Shown here piece after piece: positions 11,471-21,100 of a DNA stretch of 64,000 nt (position 1 is the first letter of the stretch; each line of letters opens with the position of its first letter). Source of the stretch: Salvator merianae (Eukaryota > Chordata > Lepidosauria > Squamata > Teiidae); the NCBI GenBank assembly GCA_003586115.2, contig QVOM02000071.1:1513216-1577215 (forward strand), written 5' to 3'. The position numbers and the translations under genes were made by a program. Under the pieces are notes generated by a model. It was not told where the DNA came from. It saw only the letters and a list, made by a program, of their open reading frames with translations, and did no database searches.

Positions 11471-14400
11471 CCAAAGCCAAACAAGAGTGTATTACCTCAC
11501 TCTGCAAGCATTCTTTCTTCCCAGGAGAGAAGTGGTTTGCCTGCTTAGTTGTTCCTTCTAACAAATAGGTGGTAAGACTCAGAGTGAAAGGCTACCAGAG
11601 GTTAAGGGGAAGGGAGACGCTTTGGGCTTTCCCTAGAGGCCCAGGTAAGCCAGTCCTCAAAATCATGGAGATGGTATTTCTGTGCATCTACAAAGGTCAA
11701 CAGTCTGCACCCAACCATGAACTAAGCAAGCCTTGGAAGATCCATGATTGTAACTCTCTTTTCCCCAAGGGAAGCTAGCTCATAGAGCAAAGTAGGCAGC
11801 ACTCCACCATACCCAGGAACTCAGAGGTGAATTCTACTCTCTTCTTCCTTAGCTAGTATGTGCAGAATCTAATAAATTCAGTTCGGTTACCATGTAGGTC
11901 TGCATGAATTGCAGTATTAACTGTTGTAAGCGGTTTCTATCTGACTTCCGGTGGCACTTCCTTTTAGCTCTTGCTCTGTGCTTCACCATTGATAATGTGT
12001 GCCATACGAAGCAGAGATGTAGAGGGTAGAATATTGTATTAGGACCACAGCACTGATGGAAGAATTGTCAATCTTTTCGTCTCCTCAAGCTACTTCTATC
12101 ACTATTAATAACAGTAAAGGGAGAAAGGCAGCCCCGGGTTCTTCGAAGTGAAAAAAAAAACAACGGTCTTTCCTCCACGCCCATCAAGATGGAGCAAATA
12201 GGTGATCTTTCCCTAATCTACCAGGCAGTACTGTTTAGTTCTCTGCTTGCCTTGTGTGCACTCTCAGGACATGAGACTTGAAAGACCAAATGACCCACAT
12301 GTAAAGTATCTTCCACACTCTAGTGAATCATCACTGAATTGCCTTAGACGTTGGCTAGAGTGCCAGACTAAGATCTGGGCAGTAAATGTTTAAGAGCTAT
12401 CTAATAGGGCTCAACATTTAATGACTGTATGGATATATCCATGCAGTTTTCTTGGCACTGTTTTAGTAAAAGACGGATGAAGTGGGTAAGCAAGGCCCAG
12501 ATTCATTTAATGGCCATCAAAGATGCCCTTTTGGGTAGAGCTGCAGCTTTTAGTTTAAACACAAGAGACTTTTATACATTCTTCAGGATGGTCTCACCGC
12601 ATACTTGTTCATGGTGGGTTTCCTTTTACCTTAAAAGGAACACCGGTTTCACAATATGCCAGATACAGATTATACAGGCTGCCCCTGTGGGGCAAGAATA
12701 AGTTTTTTTTCCCTTTACTATAGTACAAGTTTTCCGCTAAGATCAGTAAGCTGTTAGACTAACTCTGCCTTCTTCATAGGCCAGAGTCTTTCCTTCTGTT
12801 TCCCCAATTCTTATTTTTCCTAATCTTTGTCACTCTAATTCAATTTCTGTATTATTAACTTTCTTGCACCTCCACAGCATCAGTATAAAAATGGTTTGCT
12901 GTTGCCTTCTTCTGATATATTTTTCATCTTTCCAGTCTAGCTCACAGACTAGGTGGTCTCCCATCCAAGAACTATCAAGGCTTGACAAAGTTTAGCTTCC
13001 AAACTCAAATTGCCTGGGGCAACCTAAATGTGGAGGCAGAACTTGGGAAACCTGGGTTTAATTCCTCACATAGCTATTTAGCTCGGTGGGTGACTTTGTG
13101 CTTGTCATTGCTTCTTAGCCCTGCACACACCACAGATGGGGGTAGTTGGCCTACAACAGTAAAGCAAGCAATATTGCCAACACCATTTCATGCTAACTAC
13201 ATCCAGCAGCCTAGATTGAGAATGTACTTTCCCTGTCACTCCTTCCATCTTCCTGCCTGTCTTTTCTTCCATATTATTATCCAAAATTGACTGATCTATG
13301 CATAATCTCATGATTTCTATGCAAAATTAAGCCCTGCTATATTCAGTATGGCTGGCTATCATGAAGTTATATAGGATTCCAGCTTTCCAGTGTTCTACCA
13401 TATTAATACCACATAATTTTAGTTAGTTTTGCCTCCTTTTAACTTCCCTGCTCTGCACCCAATGAAAGGCAATAAATGCCAGCCACCAGTGCTCAAAAGC
13501 TTGTTAGGATAAAAGGGAGAAGAGAGAACTTTGACAAGTTGCCTCAGAAATCAGGACCTTGAGGGCTGTGAAGGAGGCAAATCTCTGTTGGTGAACCTTT
13601 GTGAATCAAAACGGTTGTAAAATTGGTGCTTGTGCTATTTGAAGAAAGGAAAGCACTGAAGCCAATTCTTCCTCCAAATACTTAGAAAAGCCTTTGAAAT
13701 CTTGGAAAATCATTAGCAAAGACTGTTTCAATACCTTTCAATAGCAAAGGCTATTGAATTTCCAACTTTTTATTTATTTATAGACACTAAATATAGGAGA
13801 ATTTGCAGAACAGAAAGGGAAAAAGTTTTCTTTTAGAGGTATTTTAACATATCACTTGTCACAGTTCTGCTTTGAAGCTAAGCTTTTGGATATGGCTACA
13901 ATATCTGTCTTCGGAGCATATGACTATTAGTTCTTTTAGTAGTCATATCATCTGAAGATGGATATCATAGTCACATCTGAAAGCTTAGTTTCAAAACAAA
14001 ACTAATGAACATGGCATAACAACCCAAAAACTGCAACAAGTGAGATGAAAACCGGCCCTGGAAGCCTCTGTTCTTCCATGAATTTTAACATGTTTTATGT
14101 CAACGTATAAGGTAATAAATGCAGATAATGGTTTATTTCTTTCTATATAATTTCATATATTCCTGATACCTAATCTAAAACAATTTTCTTAAGTCCTAGA
14201 GCCCCCACCAAATTGGGTCCCATTAAGGATGATCCTAAATGTAAGGGCAAGGCAGGAGTGGATGGAACGGTGGTATTTTCTTAGCTAACGACCAGCCTGT
14301 TTAGAGATTGGGCTTGATGCATCTTTTTTAAAAAAAACACAGAGATAAAAAAAATGTTGCTTTTTCTTCCCATCTTGTACTTCTCTGAATCTTTCTCAAT

Positions 14401-14610
14401 AAGAGATAATCTTGACTGGCATGCTCTTTGATAAACATGGAAGGATTATACATTAATACCTTTTGAACTGCCTTGTGACCGCTGAAAATAATGCTCTACC
14501 ATATTTTGGTTTACATGACTGGGAAGTTTGGGATATTGAACTATTCCAGACTTCGTGTGCATTTTACAAAGCATTCTTATCATTTTGTGCATCCATTTGT
14601 AACTTCTCTG
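11471..14610. other. Unassigned intronic sequence
   Basis: No gene recognised and no retrotransposon protein fragments seen, apart from the foldback element at 13871-13996. Short open frames appear to be chance. Confidence 0.45.
13871..13996. repeat. Foldback element (imperfect palindrome, about 58-bp arms)
   Basis: The left arm from tttgaagctaagcttttgga pairs with the right arm ending ctgaaagcttagtttcaaaa; the centre is attagttcttttag. The arms pair along nearly their whole length with roughly a quarter mismatched, typical of an old MITE. Confidence 0.7.
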
Positions 14611-14826
14611 AATAAGAACATAAGAACATAAGAGGAGCCTTGCTGGATCAGGCCATGGCCCATCTAGTCCAGCATTCTGTTTCACACAGTGGCCCACCAA
14701 TTGCTTCTGGGCATTCTCAAGCAGAAGATAAAAGCAAAACCTTCACCTGCTCTTGACTCCCCGCAAATGGTTTTACAGGCATCCTGCCTGTCTTTCCAAC
14801 CTGGAGGCAGTACCTAGGCATCCATT

Positions 14827-17637
14827 CTAGTAGCCATTGATACACCTGACCTCCATGAATCTGTCCAATCCCTTCTTAAAGCTGTTCAGGCTGATGGCTG
14901 TCACCACCTCATCTGGTAATAAATTCCACAGACCAACAACCCTCTGGGTGAAAAAATACTTCCCCTTGTCAGTCCTAACTCTCCTACCTATCAGCTTCAG
15001 AGAGTGCCCCCTGGTCCTAGTGTTATGTGAGAGAGAAAAAAACTTCTCTTTATTCACCTTATCCATACCGTGCGTGATTTTATAAACTTCAATCATGTCT
15101 CCTCTTAAACTCCGCTTTTCAAGGCTGAAGAGGCCAAGGCGTTGCAGCCTGATTTCGTAAGGAAGGTGTTCCAGCCCCTTGATCATTCTGGTTGCCCTTT
15201 TTTGCACCTTCTCCAGTTCCACAATATCCTTTCTGAGGTGAGGTGACCAGAATTGTACACAATATTCCAAGTGTGGCCTCACCATAGATTTGTAAAGAGG
15301 CACAATGACACTTGCCGACTTGTTTTCTATTCCCTTCCTTATTATCCCTAGCATTGAATTTGCTTTTTTCACTGCCACTGCACACTGGGTTGACACCTTC
15401 ATTGAGCAGTCTACCAGAACCCCAAGATCCTTTTCCTGGTCTGTCACAGAACATTTGGCCCCCATCAGTTTATAGGTATAATTGGGGTTCTTTGTCGCAA
15501 TGTGCATCACTTTGCACTTGCTAAGATTGAAGTGCATTTGCCACTTCGTTGCCCACTCACCCAATGTCAGGAGATCCCTCTGGAGCTGTTTACAATCACT
15601 TTCAGTTTTTACTACCGTGAACAATTTAATGTCATCAGCAAACTTTGCTAACTCGAGATCATTTATGAATAAATTAAAAAGCAGGGGTCCTAATACTGAA
15701 CCTTGTGGGACCCCACTTTTCACCTCTTTCCATTCTGAGAACTGACCATTTATTCCTACTCTCTGTTTCCTGTCCTTAAGCCAGTTACCAATTCAAGACA
15801 GGACCTATCCTCTTATTCCGTGACTGCTGAGGAGTCTTTGATGAGGGACTTTGTCAAAAGCCTTCTGAAAGTCCAGATAGACAATGTCAACTGGGTCCCC
15901 TTTATCCACATGTTTATTAATACTTCCGAAGAATCCTAACAAGTTTGTAAGGCATGATTTACCTTTGCCAAAGCCATGCTGATTTTCTTTCAGCAATGCT
16001 TGCTTTTCTATGTGTTTAGTAATTTTATCCTTAATTATAGTTTCCATCACTTTACCTGGAACTGATGTTAAGCTGACTGGTCTGTAATTTCCTGGATCAC
16101 CCCTTGATCCATTTTTGAAGATCGGTGTCACATTTGCCACCCTCCAGTCTTCAGGCACAGAGCCTGATTTTAGGGAAAGATTATATATTTTGGCTAGAAG
16201 CTCAGCAATTTCAAATTTGAGTTCTTTAAGAACTCTCGGGTGAATACCATCTGGTCCTGGTAATTTGTTAGCATTTAGTTTATCAAGACATGCAAGAACT
16301 TCCTCCTTGGTTACCGTTATCTGACCTACTTCTTCTGACTCCCTCCTTGAAAGGATTGATTCAGCTGCTGGCATATGCTCTCTATCCTCCTCAGTGAAAA
16401 CAGAGGCAAAAAAATCATTTAGCCTTTCTGCAATCTCTGTGTCCTCTGTAATTATCCCCTTCTGTTCATTATGATCTAGTGTTCCAACTGCTTTTCTGGT
16501 TGGATTCCTACTTCTGATATACTTAAAGAATTTCTTGTTATTTCTCTTGATGTTCTTAGCAATGTGCTCCTCAAAGTTCTTCTTAGCATTCCTAATTGCT
16601 GCCTTGCATTTGTTCTGCCAGAATTTGTGTTTCTTCCTGTTCTCCTCATTAGGACAAGCCTTCCATTTTCTGAATGCTCTTTCTTTGCTTTTAATGACTT
16701 CCCTTACTGCATTTGTAATCCACACTGGTGTCCTCTTGGACTTGGCAGTTCCTTTCCTTCTTTTAGGTATGCATTCTAACTGAGCCTCCATTAGTGTGTT
16801 TTTAAATAGTTTCCAAGCATTTTGGAGTGACTGAACTCTTCTAACCTTCCCTTTCAATTTTCTTTTTACCAGTTTTCTCATTTTAGGGAAATTTCCCTTA
16901 TGAAAGTTTAAGGTTTCCGTGTTCGATTGTGTCAACAACATAGCGTCTGTATTTAAATTGAAGGTTATCATATTGTGATCACTGTTCCCTATCGGATTAG
17001 TTACAGTGACATTTTCTACTAGATCCTGTGTATTACTTAGGATCAAGTCCAGGATTCTCTTTCCCCTGGTTGGTTCCACAACCAGCTGCTCAAGAGAACA
17101 GTCATTTACCATGTCTAGGAATTTTATCTCCCTCTCATGAGTTGAATATGAGTTCACCCAGTCTATGTGGGGGTAGTTGAAGTCTCCCATTATAACTACC
17201 CTTCCCTTTTTTGATGCCTCCATGACCTTATTTTCCAATTGCTGGTCTTCTTCATGAGTTTGATTGGGAGGGCGATAGCATGTCCCTAACGTTAGTCTTG
17301 TTTTCTGACCTCATATTGTTACCCATAATGTTTCTACGGATGGGTCTGTTTTATCTGGAATTTCCAGTTCATAAGATTCTACCTCTTCCTTAACGTATAA
17401 GGCTACACCACCTCCAATTCGCCCTTTCCGGTACAGTTTGTAACCTGGGATCACTGTATCCCATTGGTTTTCATCAGTCCACCAGGTTTCAGTAATGGCA
17501 ATAATATCAATATTTTTATCCATCACTAAACATTCCAGCTCCCCTATTTTGGCTCGGAGGCTTCTGGCATTTGCATACAGGCATTTGTATGCACTCTTCT
17601 GTTGAAAGTACTGCCGTTTAGGATCATGTGCAATCAT
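14827..17637 (-). pseudogene. CR1 ORF2: endonuclease plus reverse transcriptase, three premature stops
   Basis: A single reading frame of 936 codons from ATG at 17637 to the stop near 14827. Endonuclease: LYANARSLRAKIGELEC, IIAITETWWTDENQWD, VIMGDFNYPHIDW, GNSDHNMITF. Reverse transcriptase: LPGPDGIHPRVLKEL, NYRPVSLTSVPGKVMETI, VYLDFQKAFDKVPH, SGVPQGSVLGPLLFNLFIND, FADDIKLF. A C-terminal thumb/connection region follows. In-frame stops are at 17311-17313 (TGA, CGA in the second copy), 15805-15807 (TAG) and 15793-15795 (TGA, a Trp in the family). No frameshift, so the insertion is young but inactive as assembled. Confidence 0.92.
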
Positions 17638-17756
17638 CGACTGCTTCTTCCCTCTTTTTACTTGAATACTACTGACTAGTTTCCCACTCTGCTCACTAAA
17701 CTGTGCACTTTCACGAACCGGATGCTGCCCAGCTCCTATCGCCTTTCCCCCAGGGA

Positions 17757-18188
17757 TTAGTTTAAAAGCTGCTCTGCGACCTTTTTAATATTAAGCGCCA
17801 GCAGTCTGGTTCCATCTTGGTTCAAGTGCAACCCGTCCCTTTTGTACAGGTTTGGCTTGTCCCAAAATGTTCCCCAGTTCCTGACAAATCTAAACCCTTC
17901 CTCTCGACACCACTGCCTCATCCACGCATTGAGGCTCCTGAGCTCTGCCTGTCTAGCTGGCCCTGCGCGTGGAACAGGTAGCATTTCTGAGAATGCAACC
18001 TTAGAGGTCCTGGATTTCAATCTTCTACCTAATAACCTAAATTTGGCTTCCAGGACCCCCCGCTTAGCCTTCCCAACATCATTGGTACCGACATGTACCA
18101 TGACCACTGGCTCCTCCCCAGCACTGTCTACCAACCTATCTAGATGCCGCGTGATGTCCGCAACCTTTGCACCCGGCAGGCAACTCAC
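17757..18188 (-). CDS. CR1 ORF1 C-terminal esterase (SGNH) domain, cut by gap
   Basis: Reads LPGAKVADITRHLDRLVDSA, VMVHVGTNDVGKAKRGVLEA, SEMLPVPRAGPARQAELRSL, and DGLHLNQDGTRLLALNIKKV. The GTND block and the D..H catalytic pair of SGNH esterases are visible. The nucleophile block is in the gap. CR1 ORF1 esterases are thought to help the element associate with membranes or lipids. The stop comes just before ORF2. Confidence 0.88.
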   Translation of the reverse strand: MSCLPGAKVADITRHLDRLVDSAGEEPVVMVHVGTNDVGKAKRGVLEAKFRLLGRRLKSRTSKVAFSEMLPVPRAGPARQAELRSLNAWMRQWCREEGFRFVRNWGTFWDKPNLYKRDGLHLNQDGTRLLALNIKKVAEQLLN

Positions 18189-18190
18189 CA

Positions 18191-18390
18191 NNNNNNNNNN
18201 NNNNNNNNNNNNNNNNNNNNNNNNNNNNNNNNNNNNNNNNNNNNNNNNNNNNNNNNNNNNNNNNNNNNNNNNNNNNNNNNNNNNNNNNNNNNNNNNNNNN
18301 NNNNNNNNNNNNNNNNNNNNNNNNNNNNNNNNNNNNNNNNNNNNNNNNNNNNNNNNNNNNNNNNNNNNNNNNNNNNNNNNNNNNNNNNNN
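18191..18390. other. Assembly gap, 200 N
   Basis: Exactly 200 N, a round placeholder size used by some scaffolders rather than a measured gap. The flanks are overlapping copies of one CR1 region. Confidence 0.99.
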
Positions 18391-19164
18391 TCCCTTTCAA
18401 TTTTCTTTTTACCAGTTTTCTCATTTTAGGGAAATTTCCCTTATAAGGTTTCCGTGTTCGATTGTGTCAACAACATAGCATCTGTATTTAAATTGAAGGT
18501 TATCACTGTTCCCTATTGGATTAGTTACAGTGACATTTTCTACTAGATCCTGTGTATTATTTAGGATCAAGTCCAGGATTCTCTTTCCCCTGGTTGGTTC
18601 CACAACCAGCTGCTCAAGAGAACAGTCATTTACCATGTCTAGGAATTTTATCTCCCTCTCATGAGTTGAATATGAGTTCACCCAGTCTATGTGGGGGTAG
18701 TTGAAGTCTCCCATTATAACTACCCTTCCCTTTTTTGATGCCTCCATGACCTCGTTTTCCAATTGCTGGTCTTCTTCATGAGTTTGGTTGGGAGGGCGAT
18801 AGCATTTTCCTAACGTCAGACTTGTTTTCTGACCTCGTATTGTTACCCATAATGTTTCTACGGATGGGTCTGTTTTGTCTGGAATTTCCAGTTCATAAGA
18901 TTCTATCTCTTCCTTAACGTATAAGGCTACACCACCTCCAATTCGCCCTTTCCGGTACAGTTGGTAACCTGGGATCACTGTATCCCATTGGTTTTCTTCA
19001 GTCCACCAGGTTTCAGTAATGCCAATAATATCAATATTTTTCTCCATCGTTAAACATTCCAGCTCCCCTATTTTGGCTCGGAGGCTTCTGGCATTTGCAT
19101 ACAGGCATTTGTATGCACTCTTCTGTTGAAAGTACTGCAGTTTAGGATCATGTGCAATCATCAA
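18391..19164 (-). pseudogene. CR1 ORF2 endonuclease, second copy, frameshifted near gap
   Basis: Near-identical to the ORF2 N-terminus at 16848-17637. It lacks the TGA stop of that copy (CGA here) but has 8-bp and 11-bp deletions near 18445-18510 that shift the frame after TNPIGNSD. Either an alternative haplotype/low-quality contig end of the same element, or a distinct young copy. Confidence 0.85.
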
Positions 19165-19280
19165 CTGCTTCTTCCCTCTTTTTACTTGAATACTACTGAC
19201 TAGTTTCCCACTCTGCTCACTAAACTGTACACTTTCACGAACCGGATGCTGCCCAGCTCCTATCGCCTTTCCCCCAGGGA

Positions 19281-19715
19281 TTAGTTTAAAAGCTGCTCTG
19301 CGACCTTTTTAATATTAAGCGCCAGCAGTCTGGTTCCATCTTGGTTCAAGTGCAACCCGTCCATTTTGTACAGGTTTGGCTTGTCCCAAAATGTTCCCCA
19401 GTTCCTGACAAATCTGAACCCTTCCTCTCGACACCACTGCCTCATCCACGCATTGAGGCTCCTGAGCTCTGCCTGTCTAGCTGGCCCTGCGCGTGGAACA
19501 GGTAGCATTTCTGAGAATGCAACCTTAGAGGTCCTGGATTTCAATCTTCTACCTAATAACCTAAATTTGGCTTCCAGGACCCCCCGCTTAGCCTTCCCAA
19601 CATCATTGGTACCGACATGTACCATGACCACTGGTTCCTCCCCAGCACTGTCTACCAACCTATCTAGATGCCGCGTGATGTCTGCAACCTTTGCACCCAG
19701 CAGGCAACTCACCAT
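19281..19715 (-). CDS. CR1 ORF1 esterase domain, second copy
   Basis: Same domain as 17757-18188 with a few substitutions. Here the sequence continues upstream, so the nucleophile region can be read in another frame as CDSIIRNIERRV at about 19.77 kb, where the family block is expected to be a GDS. Confidence 0.88.
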   Translation of the reverse strand: MVSCLLGAKVADITRHLDRLVDSAGEEPVVMVHVGTNDVGKAKRGVLEAKFRLLGRRLKSRTSKVAFSEMLPVPRAGPARQAELRSLNAWMRQWCREEGFRFVRNWGTFWDKPNLYKMDGLHLNQDGTRLLALNIKKVAEQLLN

Positions 19716-19747
19716 GCGGTCTACACGCCCATCACAAACCCGTCTCT

Positions 19748-20182
19748 CTATATTTCTAATAATCGAATCACAAGAAGTCCCCCTCCCACCATCCGTGGAG
19801 GAGTATCCTCAGTGCAAGAGGATACAGGCACATCCTCTAAGAAAGGGGTCCCGACTAAGGGTGCCTGTCCCTCTTCCTCAGCCTGATGTCCTCCCTGCCT
19901 GAGACCTCCACTCTCCAAGGCAGCTGAAGGGCTGCACACCGTGGAGTGGGATGCTCCTACTGCATCCCTGGAGGCCTCATTCTCATGCCTATCACTCTCT
20001 CTCTGCTTCTCCAGGTCCGTTACCTTGGCTTCAAGGGAAGAAACCCTTTCCTTAAGAGCCAGGAGCTCATTACACCGAGCACACACCCACGACTTCTGCC
20101 CAGCAGGCAGATAATCATACATATGACACTCGATGCAATACACTGGAAAGCCCCCCTTCTCCTGCTGGCTATCTACCTTCAT
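19748..20182 (-). CDS. CR1 ORF1 N-terminal half: zinc finger and coiled coil
   Basis: ATG at 20182. Contains CIECHMYDYLPAGQKSWVCA then RC, a C2-C2 zinc-ribbon-like pattern, followed by a coiled coil (ELLALKERVSSLEAKVTDLE) and a low-complexity acidic linker. It ends at a stop at 19748 because of a frameshift near 19.79 kb; the esterase continues in another frame. Corresponds to the partial ORF1 at 1-235. Confidence 0.85.
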   Translation of the reverse strand: MKVDSQQEKGGFPVYCIECHMYDYLPAGQKSWVCARCNELLALKERVSSLEAKVTDLEKQRESDRHENEASRDAVGASHSTVCSPSAALESGGLRQGGHQAEEEGQAPLVGTPFLEDVPVSSCTEDTPPRMVGGGLLVIRLLEI

Positions 20183-20768
20183 TTCTCTTAAATTATTTTA
20201 AATTGTTTTATTTAAAAATAAATTATTTTCATTTCAGTTACTATTTCAATTACCTTCCTTTTTTCATTGAATTATTTAAATTGTCACTTTAGGATAAGCT
20301 ACTATTTGAATTATTTTACTTTATTAAATTAAACAAAAAAAGTGGCTATTTATTTACATTATTTAGTTGTTTTAGCTAATTTTTACTTCTCTTTACAATT
20401 TAAGTTCTTTTACTTGATACTGAAGGGAGTGGCCAAGTATGCTAATCCCCTTCGTTAGCTCCTCTTGGTGAGCAACACTGAAATGAACTGCTTCTTCCTG
20501 TTTTCTGTTCCTGTTAATCCCTTTCGTTAGTTCCTCTAGGTCACCTCTAGGTCACCAACAACAGTAAGCCTCTCCTCCCTCAGACTATGTGCTCATGCTA
20601 ATTTAGGAAAAAAAAATGCCCATCTCTAGCAGCTACTCCAGACACAGCTAGTGCCCAACACCCTCTGCGAAACCCAGAGTATCCACTCCACAAACTTACC
20701 AGAGCCAAGTAGTTCTTCCCCCAAATTTCTTTTCCAAGTTCCTGGTCTCAGGAGAGCAGCCTTCCTCC
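20183..20768 (-). promoter_or_regulatory. CR1 5' UTR / presumed internal promoter
   Basis: Untranslated region between the ORF1 start and the 5' end, shared with 236-840. LINE 5' UTRs usually carry an internal Pol II promoter; no element is proved here. Transcription would run leftward, antisense to LETM1, starting 197 bp before the next LETM1 exon. Confidence 0.55.
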
Positions 20769-20965
20769 ACTTGAGAATGAATTCAACAAACATGCAGTCA
20801 AAGTCATGCACATGTGAAACATGGGATTGATTATTACACAGTTTTAGAATTGCTGTAGACATAAACTTGTAAAAAAACTGTATGGAAATGCTGTGAAGGA
20901 GGCAAATTGTTGTTCGGAAGGGATATTATTTTAAACTATTTTAATTTCCTTTTTTTTCCTTTTAG

Positions 20966-21100
20966 GGTGAAGAAATAACTAAAGAAGAAATTGACTTGCT
21001 AAGTGATGCTTGTATTAAATTGAAAGAACAAAAGAAATCCTTAACTCAGGAAAAGGAAGAGCTTGAGGATCTCAAAGATGATGTGCAAGAATATAGTGAG
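20966..21100 (+). CDS. LETM1: LETM1 coding exon, 45 codons, start of coiled coil
   Basis: Phase-0 exon with a pyrimidine-rich tract and ttttag acceptor and a gtaaaa donor. It encodes 45 residues beginning [16 protein letters not shown] and ending DDVQEYSE. The heptad-like Lys/Glu/Leu pattern is the matrix coiled coil of LETM1. It joins in frame to the exon at 38310, which starts DLQEI, so no exon is missing between them. The 19.9-kb intron before it is mostly LINE sequence. A second antisense CR1 has its 5' end 197 bp upstream of this exon. Confidence 0.93.

Larger units (their letters stand above)
14612..20768 (-). mobile_element. Full-length CR1 LINE, antisense to LETM1, containing an assembly gap
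   Basis: 3' end at 14612 with tandem aacataag units; 5' end at 20768, fixed by comparison with 1-840. Right to left: 5' UTR (20183-20768), ORF1 with zinc/coiled-coil and esterase parts, ORF2 with endonuclease and reverse transcriptase, 3' UTR. Bases 16848-18190 and 18391-19714 are near-identical and flank 200 Ns. Removing one copy and the gap gives about 4.64 kb, close to the usual length of a complete CR1. So this is probably one insertion, not two. Confidence 0.88.

Noticed and set aside
14827..17637. Long reverse-transcriptase frame as a host gene
   Set aside because: Standard CR1 ORF2 within a complete element, with premature stops.
17842..18478. Open frames running through the N gap on both strands
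   Set aside because: They are open only because N codons contain no stops; the plus-strand frames are shadows of the CR1 esterase ORF.
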